From an uncultured Collinsella sp. (lineage in GTDB: Bacteria > Actinomycetota > Coriobacteriia > Coriobacteriales > Coriobacteriaceae): DNA of 54,192 bases. A program made the translations under genes and the position numbers. Numbering within the stretch: position 1 is the stretch's first letter; every line of letters starts with the position of its first letter. Under the pieces are notes generated by a model. It was not told the DNA's origin. It searched no databases and was given only the letters and a program-made list of their open reading frames with translations. The stretch lies in assembly GCA_900552705.1 (NCBI GenBank), contig USAX01000002.1, positions 1 through 54,192 on the forward strand, written 5' to 3'. Shown piece after piece: positions 25,112 to 34,008 of this stretch.

Positions 25112-26755
25112 ATGCTCAAAACTAAAGCAGAATTTGCAACTCTTCGCTTAAACGAAGATCTCAAGCCATATATGAGCCGATATCTATCGGATCTTGTGTC
25201 TCATATGGTCGAGAAATATCAGCCTTCGTCGAGAACGAAAAGGCTCATTGAACTGTGCTGTCGCGATTTTGAGTTTTCGAGCGAGCACGTCGATGGCCCC
25301 TCGTGGTCTGTTTTGGGGATTGACCTCAAGCGACCTTCGGCCGCCTCGTTTGAGTTTGAGGACCGCGTTTACAACGAAGCAACCGACGAATGGGATTATG
25401 TGCCCGCTTGCGTTTGCAAAAACCGAGTCAAAGTCCCGACGTCGACGTTTACTGCCATCGAGGAGAATATCTTTTTATACGACTACGAGCAGGACGCAGC
25501 CTCTCACACGTACGAATCAGCACTCATTTACTGCAGGCCCCCCGAGCTACGACCGCTATCCCAATTCCCGGCATCTATCGATGCGGCAAATGCGCGAGTC
25601 CTGGATTTCCTCAGAACGCGCTCGAAGCAGCTGCAACGCAGCGCAGGCATCCCCGATCTGCTTTCGGTCACTGAGTGGTACTACATCTTTCTTGCGGCAT
25701 CCATTGCCTGCTCACGGCCCCACGCTACGGCCGTCATTCAGATTTCTGACCGTCTGTTCAATCTGGCGCGAGCCGTAGATGGACGTCGCCTTCTTTGTGA
25801 CCTCGGCCTGCTAAAGAGCATTGTGCTTCTTCCCAACACCATTGCCAAAAAGGCCGAGGGTCGCGCGCTGCTCTTTATTGGCGACGGCGAGCCCAATGAT
25901 CCGTATTTCCTTTTTGACGGCAGGAGCTTTGACGACAAGCAAATGACCGATGAGATTCTGCACCAGCTCCTCGATTCCGTCGACCGAGCCTACGGCGATC
26001 AAAAGAATCCAGTCTATTGGCATCGGCTCGAGGATCAGGGCAACGGCATCTATCCCCTATTACCCAATACAAAGAGCGGATCGTTCGACGAGAGAATGTT
26101 CATCCCCCTTGGGTCGCTAGCGCCAATCTACCGCGGCACCGCCCGCAGCGTTGTAACCAAACTGCCCGAATCAGATCCGACAGACAGTTACCAACAGCAC
26201 GACTGCTACTACCTGTCGCTAAAGCATCTTCATGATGGCGCAATCATTGCCGCAGAAGATGTACTTGAGCGTGTCCCCGATACAGATATCTACGATGTAA
26301 GCCGTGTAGACTACGAAGATTTTCGGAAGGCCAAACCGATCGACGCCCGCGAGGCGAGCCTTCTCATATCACGCGTCGGGCCTCCATTCAAGCTTGCCCT
26401 CATCACGCCAGGCCACTTTTCTGTCGGTTCTGAGCGCCCCGTGGAGCGCGGTCTTTTGTTTGAGAGCATTGTCCCCTGCGACGCCATGTTCTGCGCTACC
26501 TTTGAGGACGAGCTGCTTGCCCAGTTTGTCCTGGCATACCTGTCGTCCGATGAGGGGCAGAAGAAACTGGCGGACACCTCGCACGGAGACGCGCTTGTGC
26601 AACTTGCCCCAATGGACCTGCGAAGCATGACCGTGCCTGTTCCCGGGCGAGCGGAGCAGGAGCGCTACGCGCTAGAGTACGAAGCAAAGCAGCGCGCCTA
26701 CGAGGACGCCCTTAAGCAGGCGGAACATTACGCCGCGAGTAAGGAAACGATGTAG
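25112..26755 (+). CDS. Orphan, degenerate HsdM/HsdS-like fusion protein
   Basis: A 547-residue protein that looks like part of a type I methyltransferase joined to a specificity half. GGAGG five bases before ATG 25112 fixes the start. The middle part TEWYYIFLAASIA...VIQISDRLFN...GLLKSIVLLPNTIAKK follows the second half of the N6-adenine methyltransferase fold. The place of the NPPF motif holds YCRPPEL and no SAM-binding DPxxGxG is seen, so catalysis is doubtful. The C-terminal third (APIYRGTA ... FVLAYLSSDEGQKKL ... RSMTVPVPGRAEQERY) is HsdS-like, with a helical tail. No HsdR gene is near. It may be a DNA-binding factor. A second, shorter relative is at 45538-46974. Confidence 0.65.
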   Translation: MLKTKAEFATLRLNEDLKPYMSRYLSDLVSHMVEKYQPSSRTKRLIELCCRDFEFSSEHVDGPSWSVLGIDLKRPSAASFEFEDRVYNEATDEWDYVPACVCKNRVKVPTSTFTAIEENIFLYDYEQDAASHTYESALIYCRPPELRPLSQFPASIDAANARVLDFLRTRSKQLQRSAGIPDLLSVTEWYYIFLAASIACSRPHATAVIQISDRLFNLARAVDGRRLLCDLGLLKSIVLLPNTIAKKAEGRALLFIGDGEPNDPYFLFDGRSFDDKQMTDEILHQLLDSVDRAYGDQKNPVYWHRLEDQGNGIYPLLPNTKSGSFDERMFIPLGSLAPIYRGTARSVVTKLPESDPTDSYQQHDCYYLSLKHLHDGAIIAAEDVLERVPDTDIYDVSRVDYEDFRKAKPIDAREASLLISRVGPPFKLALITPGHFSVGSERPVERGLLFESIVPCDAMFCATFEDELLAQFVLAYLSSDEGQKKLADTSHGDALVQLAPMDLRSMTVPVPGRAEQERYALEYEAKQRAYEDALKQAEHYAASKETM

Positions 26756-26762
26756 CGACTGG

Positions 26763-26804
26763 GATCGGCAAGCTGTCTGAACTTTTGCCGACAGCCTGCC
26801 GATC
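26763..26804. terminator. Bidirectional terminator-like hairpin
   Basis: GATCGGCA (26763-26770) pairs with TGCCGATC (26797-26804) and GCTGTC with GACAGC inside, with a loop of about twelve bases. It lies between two convergent genes (25112-26755 and 26828-27448). No long T run follows on either strand. Confidence 0.55.
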
Positions 26805-26827
26805 AGGCGCGCCGTTCAATGCAGCGG

Positions 26828-27448
26828 CTAGAGATTCTCATCAGACTTCGAACTGGCCCTGGCCGCCTCTTCGTCCTCAATCAAATTTTTGACCGCTGTA
26901 TAGGCGTCATACGTAGCGTCTTCGATCTTATCCAGGGCATCTGGGTCATGCATGCAACCGCCCTCCTGGAGTTTCTGGATCAAAAACCAGGCAGCAGTAA
27001 GCAAGTTGTCGACATCCTCAACATCCAGCTGATCAATCGAATACGCACTATCGTCGAGTTCCACCAAATATGAACTGGCGACGCGGATGGCCTTACTTAC
27101 ATATGGCTCAAGGTCGTATTGGGGGTAGCGGGCATCGAGGGCCGTTAACGGATCGGTCGGCTCAACCCAATAGAGCATCGTTGCGCTCTCGCGCTTCTCC
27201 AGCGGATACTGCTCGACCGCCTTTTCCCAGCTTACATACCAGGGATTGTCGTCCTTGTCTGCAAGCGATTTGCAGTAAAAAAGTGCCGTAGCAGCACTTG
27301 CGCAAGAATAGTAATGGCGCGCCCTGCTCTTCTTGAACTCATCGTTCAGCTCATCGTTGTAAAACAGCTCCGCCTCCATGACCAGGAACGGACCATCCTC
27401 ATCCGTAATGCTCATGGGATAGTTGTTACGCTCATAGTCCGGATACAT
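26828..27448 (-). CDS. Uncharacterised acidic protein
   Basis: A 206-residue protein, acidic and soluble, with no family I recognise. GGAG six bases before ATG 27448 sets the start; the frame is open further upstream but that part contains a recognisable remnant of another gene. The N-terminus reads MYPDYERNNYPM, the middle has YWVEPTDPLTALDARYPQYD, and the C-terminus is a helical Asp/Glu-rich tail (about 165-206). It is the last of three minus-strand genes reaching up to 28884. Confidence 0.65.
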   Translation of the reverse strand: MYPDYERNNYPMSITDEDGPFLVMEAELFYNDELNDEFKKSRARHYYSCASAATALFYCKSLADKDDNPWYVSWEKAVEQYPLEKRESATMLYWVEPTDPLTALDARYPQYDLEPYVSKAIRVASSYLVELDDSAYSIDQLDVEDVDNLLTAAWFLIQKLQEGGCMHDPDALDKIEDATYDAYTAVKNLIEDEEAARASSKSDENL

Positions 27449-27476
27449 TTTGTCTCCAATCAACCGTTCGGACACA

Positions 27477-27523
27477 TTAACAAGCAATATCGAACCCGCG
27501 CTCACGCGGAGAGTTGTCACCAT
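27477..27523 (-). pseudogene. Remnant of the 3' end of a paralogue of the 28558-28884 gene
   Basis: Read on the minus strand this stretch encodes DNSPRERGFDIAC followed by a stop. The intact gene at 28558-28884 ends DNSPRDRGFDIAC followed by a stop. The DNA similarity continues a few bases past the stop (TGTGTCCG). This indicates a past duplication and deletion in this cluster. Confidence 0.7.
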
Positions 27524-27533
27524 CGCGCCAATC

Positions 27534-27608
27534 TGCAAGTTTTTCTCATCGCGTGAAAAGAGCTTGCGATTCTTGCATGTTTTTCTCACGTCGTGACAAG
27601 AACTTGCA
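27534..27608. repeat. Two 35-bp tandem repeats with partly palindromic cores
   Basis: Copies at 27534-27568 and 27573-27608 share TTTTTCTCA, then a CGCGTGA or CGTCGTGA core, AAGA, and CTTGC. The second core, CTCACGTCGTGAC, is nearly palindromic. They sit in the gap between two minus-strand genes, just downstream of the membrane protein stop, and look like operator sites. Confidence 0.6.
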
Positions 27609-27619
27609 TGGTCGCCCCG

Positions 27620-28444
27620 CTACCTGCGCCACGAGGCAGCAAGGATAACGGGAATCCCGGCAAGGCACACCGCCAAGGCGACGGCTCCGAGCGCGAGCAC
27701 GATGGCCACGCTTACGACGACATAGGCCACGGCAATGAAGGTCAGTGCCAGCAGGCAGGCAAGCAGTTCGGCCACGTAGCACAACACCAGGTTCGAGCTC
27801 GCGCGCTTCAGCAGGACGTCGGCGAGGCGGACAAGCTCGATAGCGAAGCCGCTGCCGAAATTGCGTCCGGGGCCCTTGGCAAGGAACCACTTGAACAGGC
27901 ACATCAGGGCGCAGCCCAGCATGATCATGATGGAAACGGCCCATACATTGTGCCCCGACTCAACAAGGCTCTGGTCACCCATCGCGCTGCCGTTGATGAG
28001 CCAACTCGTTCCATAGCCCATGAACAGCATCGCCAGCAGCAGGCAGGCGCTCAGCGCGGCGAGAGAGCGCGACACGCGCCCGCTGAACACCGGAGCCTCG
28101 CAGCTGAGTCCAAGGCCCTCGCGAACGCGCCAGGCGGCATGGTAGGCAGGGTAGGCCGCGATGAGCGCGGCCACGAGCAGCGACGCCCAATCGGACCCGG
28201 GCACAGCCGACGCGTACTCCGCAATCGCGGAGATGGAGAAGGCAGCATGGAACGACTCGTTCAGGAACAGCGCGACCTCGCCCTTCCAGACGCAAAACGG
28301 GGCGGCGACGGAGGCGGTGCCGGCAGCGGCAACCGCGGCAACGGCAACGAGCAGCGCGCCCTGCACGAGTTTGACGACCTCGCCTCTGGCGGTGCGGGGC
28401 GCAGACTCAACGGCGCTGGACGAAATTTGAATAGAAGTGTTCAT
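27620..28444 (-). CDS. Polytopic membrane protein
   Basis: A 274-residue protein with about six membrane segments: near 27-48, 55-75, 80-100, 125-150, 165-190 and 215-265. The N-terminal 20 residues are polar (MNTSIQISSSAVESAPRTAR). ATG 28444 is chosen because GAAAGGA lies seven bases upstream. It shares general character with the membrane protein at 24105-24842 but I see no clear sequence match. It lies in the middle of a three-gene minus-strand cluster of unknown function. Confidence 0.7.
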   Translation of the reverse strand: MNTSIQISSSAVESAPRTARGEVVKLVQGALLVAVAAVAAAGTASVAAPFCVWKGEVALFLNESFHAAFSISAIAEYASAVPGSDWASLLVAALIAAYPAYHAAWRVREGLGLSCEAPVFSGRVSRSLAALSACLLLAMLFMGYGTSWLINGSAMGDQSLVESGHNVWAVSIMIMLGCALMCLFKWFLAKGPGRNFGSGFAIELVRLADVLLKRASSNLVLCYVAELLACLLALTFIAVAYVVVSVAIVLALGAVALAVCLAGIPVILAASWRR

Positions 28445-28557
28445 GATTTTCCTTTCAACAGAAATCAAACCGGAATCGCCGGCAACTAGGATGCAGCCTC
28501 TAGTCGGCTCCGATTAGAGATTGTTCGCCCCCATTGATACCAAGTCGTGCGGACACA

Positions 28558-28884
28558 CTAACAAGCGATATCGAAACCGCGATCTCGTGGAGAGTTGTCG
28601 TCCTCAATCCATTCGAGCCCGACGCACTCATCGATCCCTGCATCGGGAACTGACGACCATCTGAACTCGAAACCAAGCTGGTCAAGCTCATCGACTCGCC
28701 CACGGATCACTCCGTAAACATCCAACGCATTCTCGAAATCCTCCGAAGACGCGTAGCCTCGCTCGCACTGCCTGCGCATCTGATGCAAGCGACCCATGGC
28801 GGCGGCGATAATCTCGCGAAGAGCGATAACCTCGCGCTCGCATACATCAATGTTTCCTTCGTTGAGTTTGATGCGATCGGACAT
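28558..28884 (-). CDS. Small helical protein of unknown function
   Basis: A 108-residue protein. GGGAGG six bases before ATG 28884 fixes the start although the frame stays open upstream. Residues 5-70 are predicted continuous helix (CEREVIALREIIAAAMGRLH and onward), probably coiled coil, followed by an acidic end with EWIEDDNSPRDRG. A fragment of a paralogue lies at 27477-27523. The helical hairpin size loosely recalls WXG100 proteins but no WXG motif is present. Confidence 0.65.
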   Translation of the reverse strand: MSDRIKLNEGNIDVCEREVIALREIIAAAMGRLHQMRRQCERGYASSEDFENALDVYGVIRGRVDELDQLGFEFRWSSVPDAGIDECVGLEWIEDDNSPRDRGFDIAC

Positions 28885-28993
28885 AACGGCCTCCCTGGTT
28901 TTAACCCTTTTCGCTTGACTCCATTGAACAGCCGCAAACAGCCGCGTAATATGACTTTTATCGCGTTTTAAATTTTGGCTGTTTGGTGCATCA

Positions 28994-31153
28994 ATGCTTA
29001 AGTCCGAAAAAGAAGCATTTAACTGGGGTTTTGAGGCTGGCTTTCTTCGCTCCCCTGTCAATCCCCGTATGCTACTTCTTAACAGGACGCCGGAGATTGA
29101 TTGTGCCGGCGACGGAAACACATCCGGCAATGCAAGCGCATGGAGTCTCGTCTCCATAGCCAACGACCTATTGCGCGTCGACTTAAGCTCGCTTTTCAAC
29201 GAGATTGCGTCCCATTTTCGTGAACGAGCAAACCGTCGCTTTTATATCGACCTGCAGAACGCCATGCGCCAGCCCCCTGCTGCTCCTCACCCTGCGCAAC
29301 ACACCTCGATGGACTGCGCAGCCGAGCCAGACCATGACGACTGGCTCGATCCAGACGATCCCGACCAAGAGCCCACCCAAGCAGAATTGAACGAAGCTGA
29401 AATCGCTATCAACCTTCAAAAACAAAAGGAACGCGACCTCGATTTCTTTGCTCCGATATTCGACAAAGCCATTACAAGCCATGCACACGGAGAGATTTCC
29501 GGCATGGCCAGATATCTCCTTGAAAATGTCTGTAGACAGTGTGTCATGAACATCACGGCGATTCCCGACTATCGCTATTACAGCTGCTGGATGAACAACA
29601 ACGCTATTGAGTGCGACGAGATCAACCGCCTGTACCGCGCAGTGATTACAACATCGGGCCAACTCAACAAGCAAGAAATGGCGTCCCTCTTCAGCTCCTA
29701 TCTGCAGCTCGAGTCGAACGACATGAGCATTAACGCTACCAACGGCGAGACCGATCTAACAGCACCGGTGCCGTATGACCGCGACAATCCTATACGCAAC
29801 TTTCCCAAGGCGAAATCTCAGATAGAAACAGCTTGCGTCTGCACCAATATCGATCTCTTTCGAGCGCTTCTCATTGTTTTTTATCAGGAATGTCTGGAGC
29901 TTACCCCGCTGCTTAAAAACACCGAGGCACCTAGCCTGCTCGCGCAAAACGAAGAGTTTTTCCCAGCCGCCATCAAAACAAGCGACCCGCGACAATTTCG
30001 ATTATTCGATGAGCAGCTGCCGGCAATCATCCGCTTTGGCGAAGCTTTTGTATACGCAGCCAAAAAACACTTGCCCGGAAACGAAACGGCTCAAAAGCTC
30101 GAAGAGCATTTGAATGGAATAAAGCGCATGAACAGCGCCCCCTTTATGCAGGCGTTTCGTAAAAACTATCTCGAAGCTATGCGCGAGAACCAGATCTTCG
30201 CAAATGGAGACTTCCATACGCATGCAGAGCTTAACGACCAGGAAAACCTCAATAGGCTCGTTGGGCTTCAAGCCGTTATTTCAAAGGCAGGAGAGCTCTA
30301 CTTCACCGAAGAGGAATGGTCCTTTGCAAGCCTTTATGCCCGCATCCTTCACGAGCTGCTGCTGTGCGGCATTATGCCGATATCATGCCAAACCTGCGGT
30401 TCGCTCTTTTTTCCGACCGGTCCTAACAGCAAGTACTGCGATCGATATAACGCGGCAACCAAGCTCTACTGCAACCCGCGATATAACGCCAAAAAACATC
30501 TTGGTCGCAAATCGCCCCGCGATGTCGCGCTCAATATGCAGAGAAAGACCGAAACGGCATATGAAAAGGGCCTAACGGATTGTGCCCACTATTTTGAGCG
30601 CCTCGGCAGCTTTGTCCTCGATGGTCTTGGCCCAGCATACCAAGCGAACGACCTCATTTCCGATGAACTCTATAGGACGTGGCTGTCTATCGTCAACCAG
30701 CCCAATTGTAGAGCGAAAATCAAGCGGCCGGATAGGCTCGAGTATCCATACCCCGTGCTGTGGTACGGATTTGTCCGCGATGGCAATCGGTATGTACAAG
30801 TCGAGTTTCCTGGAGCCGAGTACCCAACGCTTTTTGAATGTTTAAGCCAGCTCGCCGAAAGCCCACACTCAAAGTGCACACTGGATTACAAGGGGCCAGG
30901 TGAGCATCCATACAGCTCATGGCATGTAAAACTGCACATGTTGTTGGAGATCATTGTGCAGATAAATAACGCCGACCACGTGGCGAGGCCCATCCCATTG
31001 CTTGGAATCGATGGGCCCGAATATGTCTGGACTGACCCGACCGTCCAAGACACATGGAGCACGCCCGACGCATGCATCTACAGCACCGGAACGATTGAAG
31101 ACCTTAGCTTTACCGTGTATACAAAGGGATATGGCCCGGAAAAGCAGAACTGA
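28994..31153 (+). CDS. Large DUF6076-like protein with cysteine cluster
   Basis: A 719-residue soluble protein transcribed divergently from the three-gene cluster. Near residues 460-500 it has a zinc-binding-type group: CQTCGSLFFPTGPNSKYC, then a further Cys in KLYCNPRYNAKKH. This layout matches what I recall of DUF6076, a family found in Firmicutes and Coriobacteriia of unknown function. An acidic segment DDWLDPDDPDQEPTQAE (about 115-131) splits the N-terminal region. The ribosome binding site is weak. It could be a nucleic-acid-binding component of the accessory region. Confidence 0.65.
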   Translation: MLKSEKEAFNWGFEAGFLRSPVNPRMLLLNRTPEIDCAGDGNTSGNASAWSLVSIANDLLRVDLSSLFNEIASHFRERANRRFYIDLQNAMRQPPAAPHPAQHTSMDCAAEPDHDDWLDPDDPDQEPTQAELNEAEIAINLQKQKERDLDFFAPIFDKAITSHAHGEISGMARYLLENVCRQCVMNITAIPDYRYYSCWMNNNAIECDEINRLYRAVITTSGQLNKQEMASLFSSYLQLESNDMSINATNGETDLTAPVPYDRDNPIRNFPKAKSQIETACVCTNIDLFRALLIVFYQECLELTPLLKNTEAPSLLAQNEEFFPAAIKTSDPRQFRLFDEQLPAIIRFGEAFVYAAKKHLPGNETAQKLEEHLNGIKRMNSAPFMQAFRKNYLEAMRENQIFANGDFHTHAELNDQENLNRLVGLQAVISKAGELYFTEEEWSFASLYARILHELLLCGIMPISCQTCGSLFFPTGPNSKYCDRYNAATKLYCNPRYNAKKHLGRKSPRDVALNMQRKTETAYEKGLTDCAHYFERLGSFVLDGLGPAYQANDLISDELYRTWLSIVNQPNCRAKIKRPDRLEYPYPVLWYGFVRDGNRYVQVEFPGAEYPTLFECLSQLAESPHSKCTLDYKGPGEHPYSSWHVKLHMLLEIIVQINNADHVARPIPLLGIDGPEYVWTDPTVQDTWSTPDACIYSTGTIEDLSFTVYTKGYGPEKQN

Positions 31154-31314
31154 ACCGGTCGACATGTGCAAGGGCTGCATGCGGAAGCGCCGAAGGGCAG
31201 ACCGCTAGTAATAAAACAGAACCGATGAGCGCATAGGTCTCATACGCTGGAGCAACAGCAACGGCGACTTTTACGGTATTCTGCAGTATCCAAACGGATC
31301 AACACCCAAATTAC

Positions 31315-32451
31315 TTAGTCTATCTGCCCCTTTTCGGCTTCAAGCAATTCCCGTTCCGAGACGTCTTTGGAATGCACAAATAGGCCCGACATCATACGGT
31401 CGCCAATTTCATTGAGTTGTTCAGCAATATTCTCGAATGGTTTATTCAAATCAAGAGTTTTAAGGTAGAACCAGTGGCCAAGTTCATACCAGCATTCATC
31501 CAGCGGACCCTCCATAGACGTTTGGGCATAGAGCAGCATTCCGGATACGCTCGCGTTTCGCTGCGCACAATGCATAACATAACTAAATATCTGATTTCTA
31601 TGTTCAGGACTCAGTATCTTTTTCTCGCAGTGTGTTCCAAGAATTGTTCCATAGCACTTAGCATCTATCACTAGTTTATAGCTAGGCCCTGTTAGCACGA
31701 CATCCGTGCGCAACCTTGGTAGGTATTGAGACCTTACGCCAATACCATAGTCAACGATAGGCGCAGCAGGCATTAACCGCGGAAAATGTCTGCGATAATA
31801 TTCACGTATAAACTTCTCAAATAGAGAAGAGAGCCTCTGGCTGCTCAACATAGACGAAAATTCCGCATTACCGTTTTCATCATGAACAGGAATGCTCTTC
31901 TCCAAAACCATCCGGCAAACCGCCATCAAGAATCGATAACTCTGATTGAGTTTGTTGTACCTAACCAGTCTCCAATCAATCGAATTAGCCTCGAGTGAAT
32001 CGACAGTAGATAGGTATAGTGCGCTTGCCCTGAGTCCCTTTCGCGTTCGCGGAGAAACATCATGGCTGCGGATTAATTGAATTATTGCAGTTTTAACAAT
32101 TTGATTCATATAGGTATTGGCTGTGAAGCTGTCATATAGACACTGCAAACGCATTGTCCCCCGAGCTTTTAAAGCGATGCTTTTCTGAATTAGCGGCCGA
32201 CCTCTCAGGACTGCAAGAGGCTCTTCATGAGGCGAATAGACACGCTCAAGCCCTCGCAAATACTCTCTTTTTACAGCATCATTCAAGATAATTGCAAAAA
32301 GCTCACCGAGTCCATCGAACGGCTCTTTGCCGACTGCCTTCAAGGTGTCCGCGAACACCGCTTCCGCATCACTACCGGAAATACCAGTCGCATACGCAAT
32401 CATATATAAAATGTTACGGATTGCGACGTTGTTCGCAGCCGTATTGGACAT
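31315..32451 (-). CDS. mcrC: McrC-type restriction subunit
   Basis: A 378-residue McrC-like nuclease subunit. The C-terminal PD-(D/E)XK core is visible: RTDVVLTG (Asp near 249) followed by LVIDAKCYG (about 261-269). The N-terminal part has RNILYMIAYA and the middle SSLFEKFIREYYRRHF, both typical of McrC. It starts one base after the McrB stop, so the pair is coupled. In McrBC, the AAA+ motor of McrB drives translocation and McrC cuts. It is the last gene of the five-gene restriction operon. Confidence 0.88.
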   Translation of the reverse strand: MSNTAANNVAIRNILYMIAYATGISGSDAEAVFADTLKAVGKEPFDGLGELFAIILNDAVKREYLRGLERVYSPHEEPLAVLRGRPLIQKSIALKARGTMRLQCLYDSFTANTYMNQIVKTAIIQLIRSHDVSPRTRKGLRASALYLSTVDSLEANSIDWRLVRYNKLNQSYRFLMAVCRMVLEKSIPVHDENGNAEFSSMLSSQRLSSLFEKFIREYYRRHFPRLMPAAPIVDYGIGVRSQYLPRLRTDVVLTGPSYKLVIDAKCYGTILGTHCEKKILSPEHRNQIFSYVMHCAQRNASVSGMLLYAQTSMEGPLDECWYELGHWFYLKTLDLNKPFENIAEQLNEIGDRMMSGLFVHSKDVSERELLEAEKGQID

Positions 32452-32452
32452 C

Positions 32453-33343
32453 CTAATCTATAGCCTCATACAAAAGAGAAACCTGTTCATCTAAGATTTC
32501 CTTATCGGACGAATCAAACCAATACTCTTGAAGAAGAGGCCGCAGTTCATAGTCAACGATAGACTTGACCTCAATATCCGTAGGGGCAGAATCGAAACAA
32601 AAATAGCTATGCCCGATACAAAAACCCTCCCCAAGCGAAGAGTCATGCGAAATGACATCATTTAATCGACGAACAGCATCGACGAGCGAGGTTAGTCTAT
32701 CGTTACCCAATGAATCAATATAGTCTATAAATGAGCGCTGATTGAGCGCCGGACTCATAGAGTAAAACGCGAATCTCCTTCGAAGCGCATAATCAACCAG
32801 CGCGAGACCGCGATCGGCGGTATTCATCATGCCAATTATAAATAGATTCTTCGGAACCGTTAACGGTTCTGGCAATCCCGGAACCACCAATGACTCACCA
32901 CGATGGTCAGCTTCAATTAACATGAGCAGTTCTCCAAATACTTTTGAAAGATTTGCTCTATTAATTTCGTCGATTATGAGGTAATAATTTTCAAACCGAT
33001 GGCTTCTATCTGACGCTCGACGAAAAAACTTGGTAAACAAACCCTCCTGAGCAGCGAAAAGCCCATCAGCCGTAGGTTTAAAACCGACTATATAATCCTC
33101 ATAAGAAGATCCTTGATGAAATTGAACCTTCTCTATACACGTATTATCGGTAGCGCCCATGAGCGAATATGCCAATCGTGTAGCAGCAAAGGTTTTCCCC
33201 GTACCCGGCGCACCCTGGAGAATGATATTCTTTTTTCTCTTAAGCAACGAGACGATTGCATCGTAAGACGCTTCGTCCATATAGACTTCTTCAAGAAAAT
33301 CGCTTTTGTTATATCTTGTAGCGTCGGTACTCCTAAACGTCAT
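32453..33343 (-). CDS. mcrB: McrB-type AAA+ GTPase subunit
   Basis: A 296-residue AAA+ motor. Walker A is GAPGTGKT (44-51), Walker B is YYLIIDEINRANLSKVFGE (about 118-136), and MMNTADRGLALVDYALRRRF carries the MNTADR signature of the McrB GTPase. It is shorter than E. coli McrB because the N-terminal DNA-recognition domain is absent; the separate gene upstream may supply it. The ATG overlaps the stop of that gene (ATGA). With McrC downstream it should form a nucleotide-driven nuclease. Confidence 0.92.
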   Translation of the reverse strand: MTFRSTDATRYNKSDFLEEVYMDEASYDAIVSLLKRKKNIILQGAPGTGKTFAATRLAYSLMGATDNTCIEKVQFHQGSSYEDYIVGFKPTADGLFAAQEGLFTKFFRRASDRSHRFENYYLIIDEINRANLSKVFGELLMLIEADHRGESLVVPGLPEPLTVPKNLFIIGMMNTADRGLALVDYALRRRFAFYSMSPALNQRSFIDYIDSLGNDRLTSLVDAVRRLNDVISHDSSLGEGFCIGHSYFCFDSAPTDIEVKSIVDYELRPLLQEYWFDSSDKEILDEQVSLLYEAID

Positions 33344-33984
33344 TTGGCACTCACGCTTTCTCGACGATTGACAAATTCTATGAGCCCACGGGGCTTGATA
33401 ATTCCGGCTGCTTTTTCATTTTCGCTTGCTTTTAAGAGCTTTTCGAGACCAAAACCAAGAGGCCAGGCTTTTGGGATTTCAGCATCAGAGAGGTAGTCAG
33501 CAAAATATAACCGGTTAATGGTTCTAACAATATAAATCGTCAGATGTGCAATGATGGGCTGGACGTATGGGTCGGTTTCGTCATTATCATATGAACCACC
33601 AGCACAAAATGGTTTTCCCTCTCCGACTATAGTAGGAAAACCGGCTCGTACAGACCACCCCGGGAAACGATTATTGAACTGGTCGCGAATCGTATAGTTT
33701 TTAGGTCTTCGCTTATAGACCTGCATGTTATATTCGCAATCGACGCCGCCCGTCTGTATAAGGTCGACTCTGTAAGGGGGCGTACCCTCTTCAATCTCCT
33801 TTGCCTTCAGGTTGTCTTCGTCAATCTGGCAGTATTTGAAAAACTCCACGGCCTCATTTGGGTCAATACCGGAAAGGTCGATATAAGTCTGGCCACCGCC
33901 TCCATCAGGCTTTTTAATACCTTCGATATTGCGAAAGTCAGCGGCAGTCAGGTGACGGTACATAATCTCATCCACAAATAACAT
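33340..33984 (-). CDS. Probable DNA-recognition subunit of the McrBC-like system
   Basis: A 214-residue protein I do not recognise. It contains DLSGIDPNEAVEFFKY, YRVDLIQTGGVDCEYNM, a basic stretch YKRRPKNYTIRDQF, and VRAGFPTIVGEGKPFCAGGS. Mixed strand-helix content with a central basic part fits a nucleic-acid-binding or restriction-associated fold. GAGG lies seven bases before the ATG and the end overlaps mcrB by four bases. Because this McrB lacks its own recognition domain, a role in target recognition is inferred from position. Confidence 0.6.
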   Translation of the reverse strand: MLFVDEIMYRHLTAADFRNIEGIKKPDGGGGQTYIDLSGIDPNEAVEFFKYCQIDEDNLKAKEIEEGTPPYRVDLIQTGGVDCEYNMQVYKRRPKNYTIRDQFNNRFPGWSVRAGFPTIVGEGKPFCAGGSYDNDETDPYVQPIIAHLTIYIVRTINRLYFADYLSDAEIPKAWPLGFGLEKLLKASENEKAAGIIKPRGLIEFVNRRESVSAK

Positions 33985-34008
33985 TCGACCGCCTCGTTCA
34001 ATCGGTGC

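Noticed and set aside
31315..33343. Plain type IV McrBC acting on methylated DNA
   Set aside because: Two methyltransferase genes are in the same tightly packed operon, which fits a modification-dependent protection scheme better than a methyl-specific nuclease.
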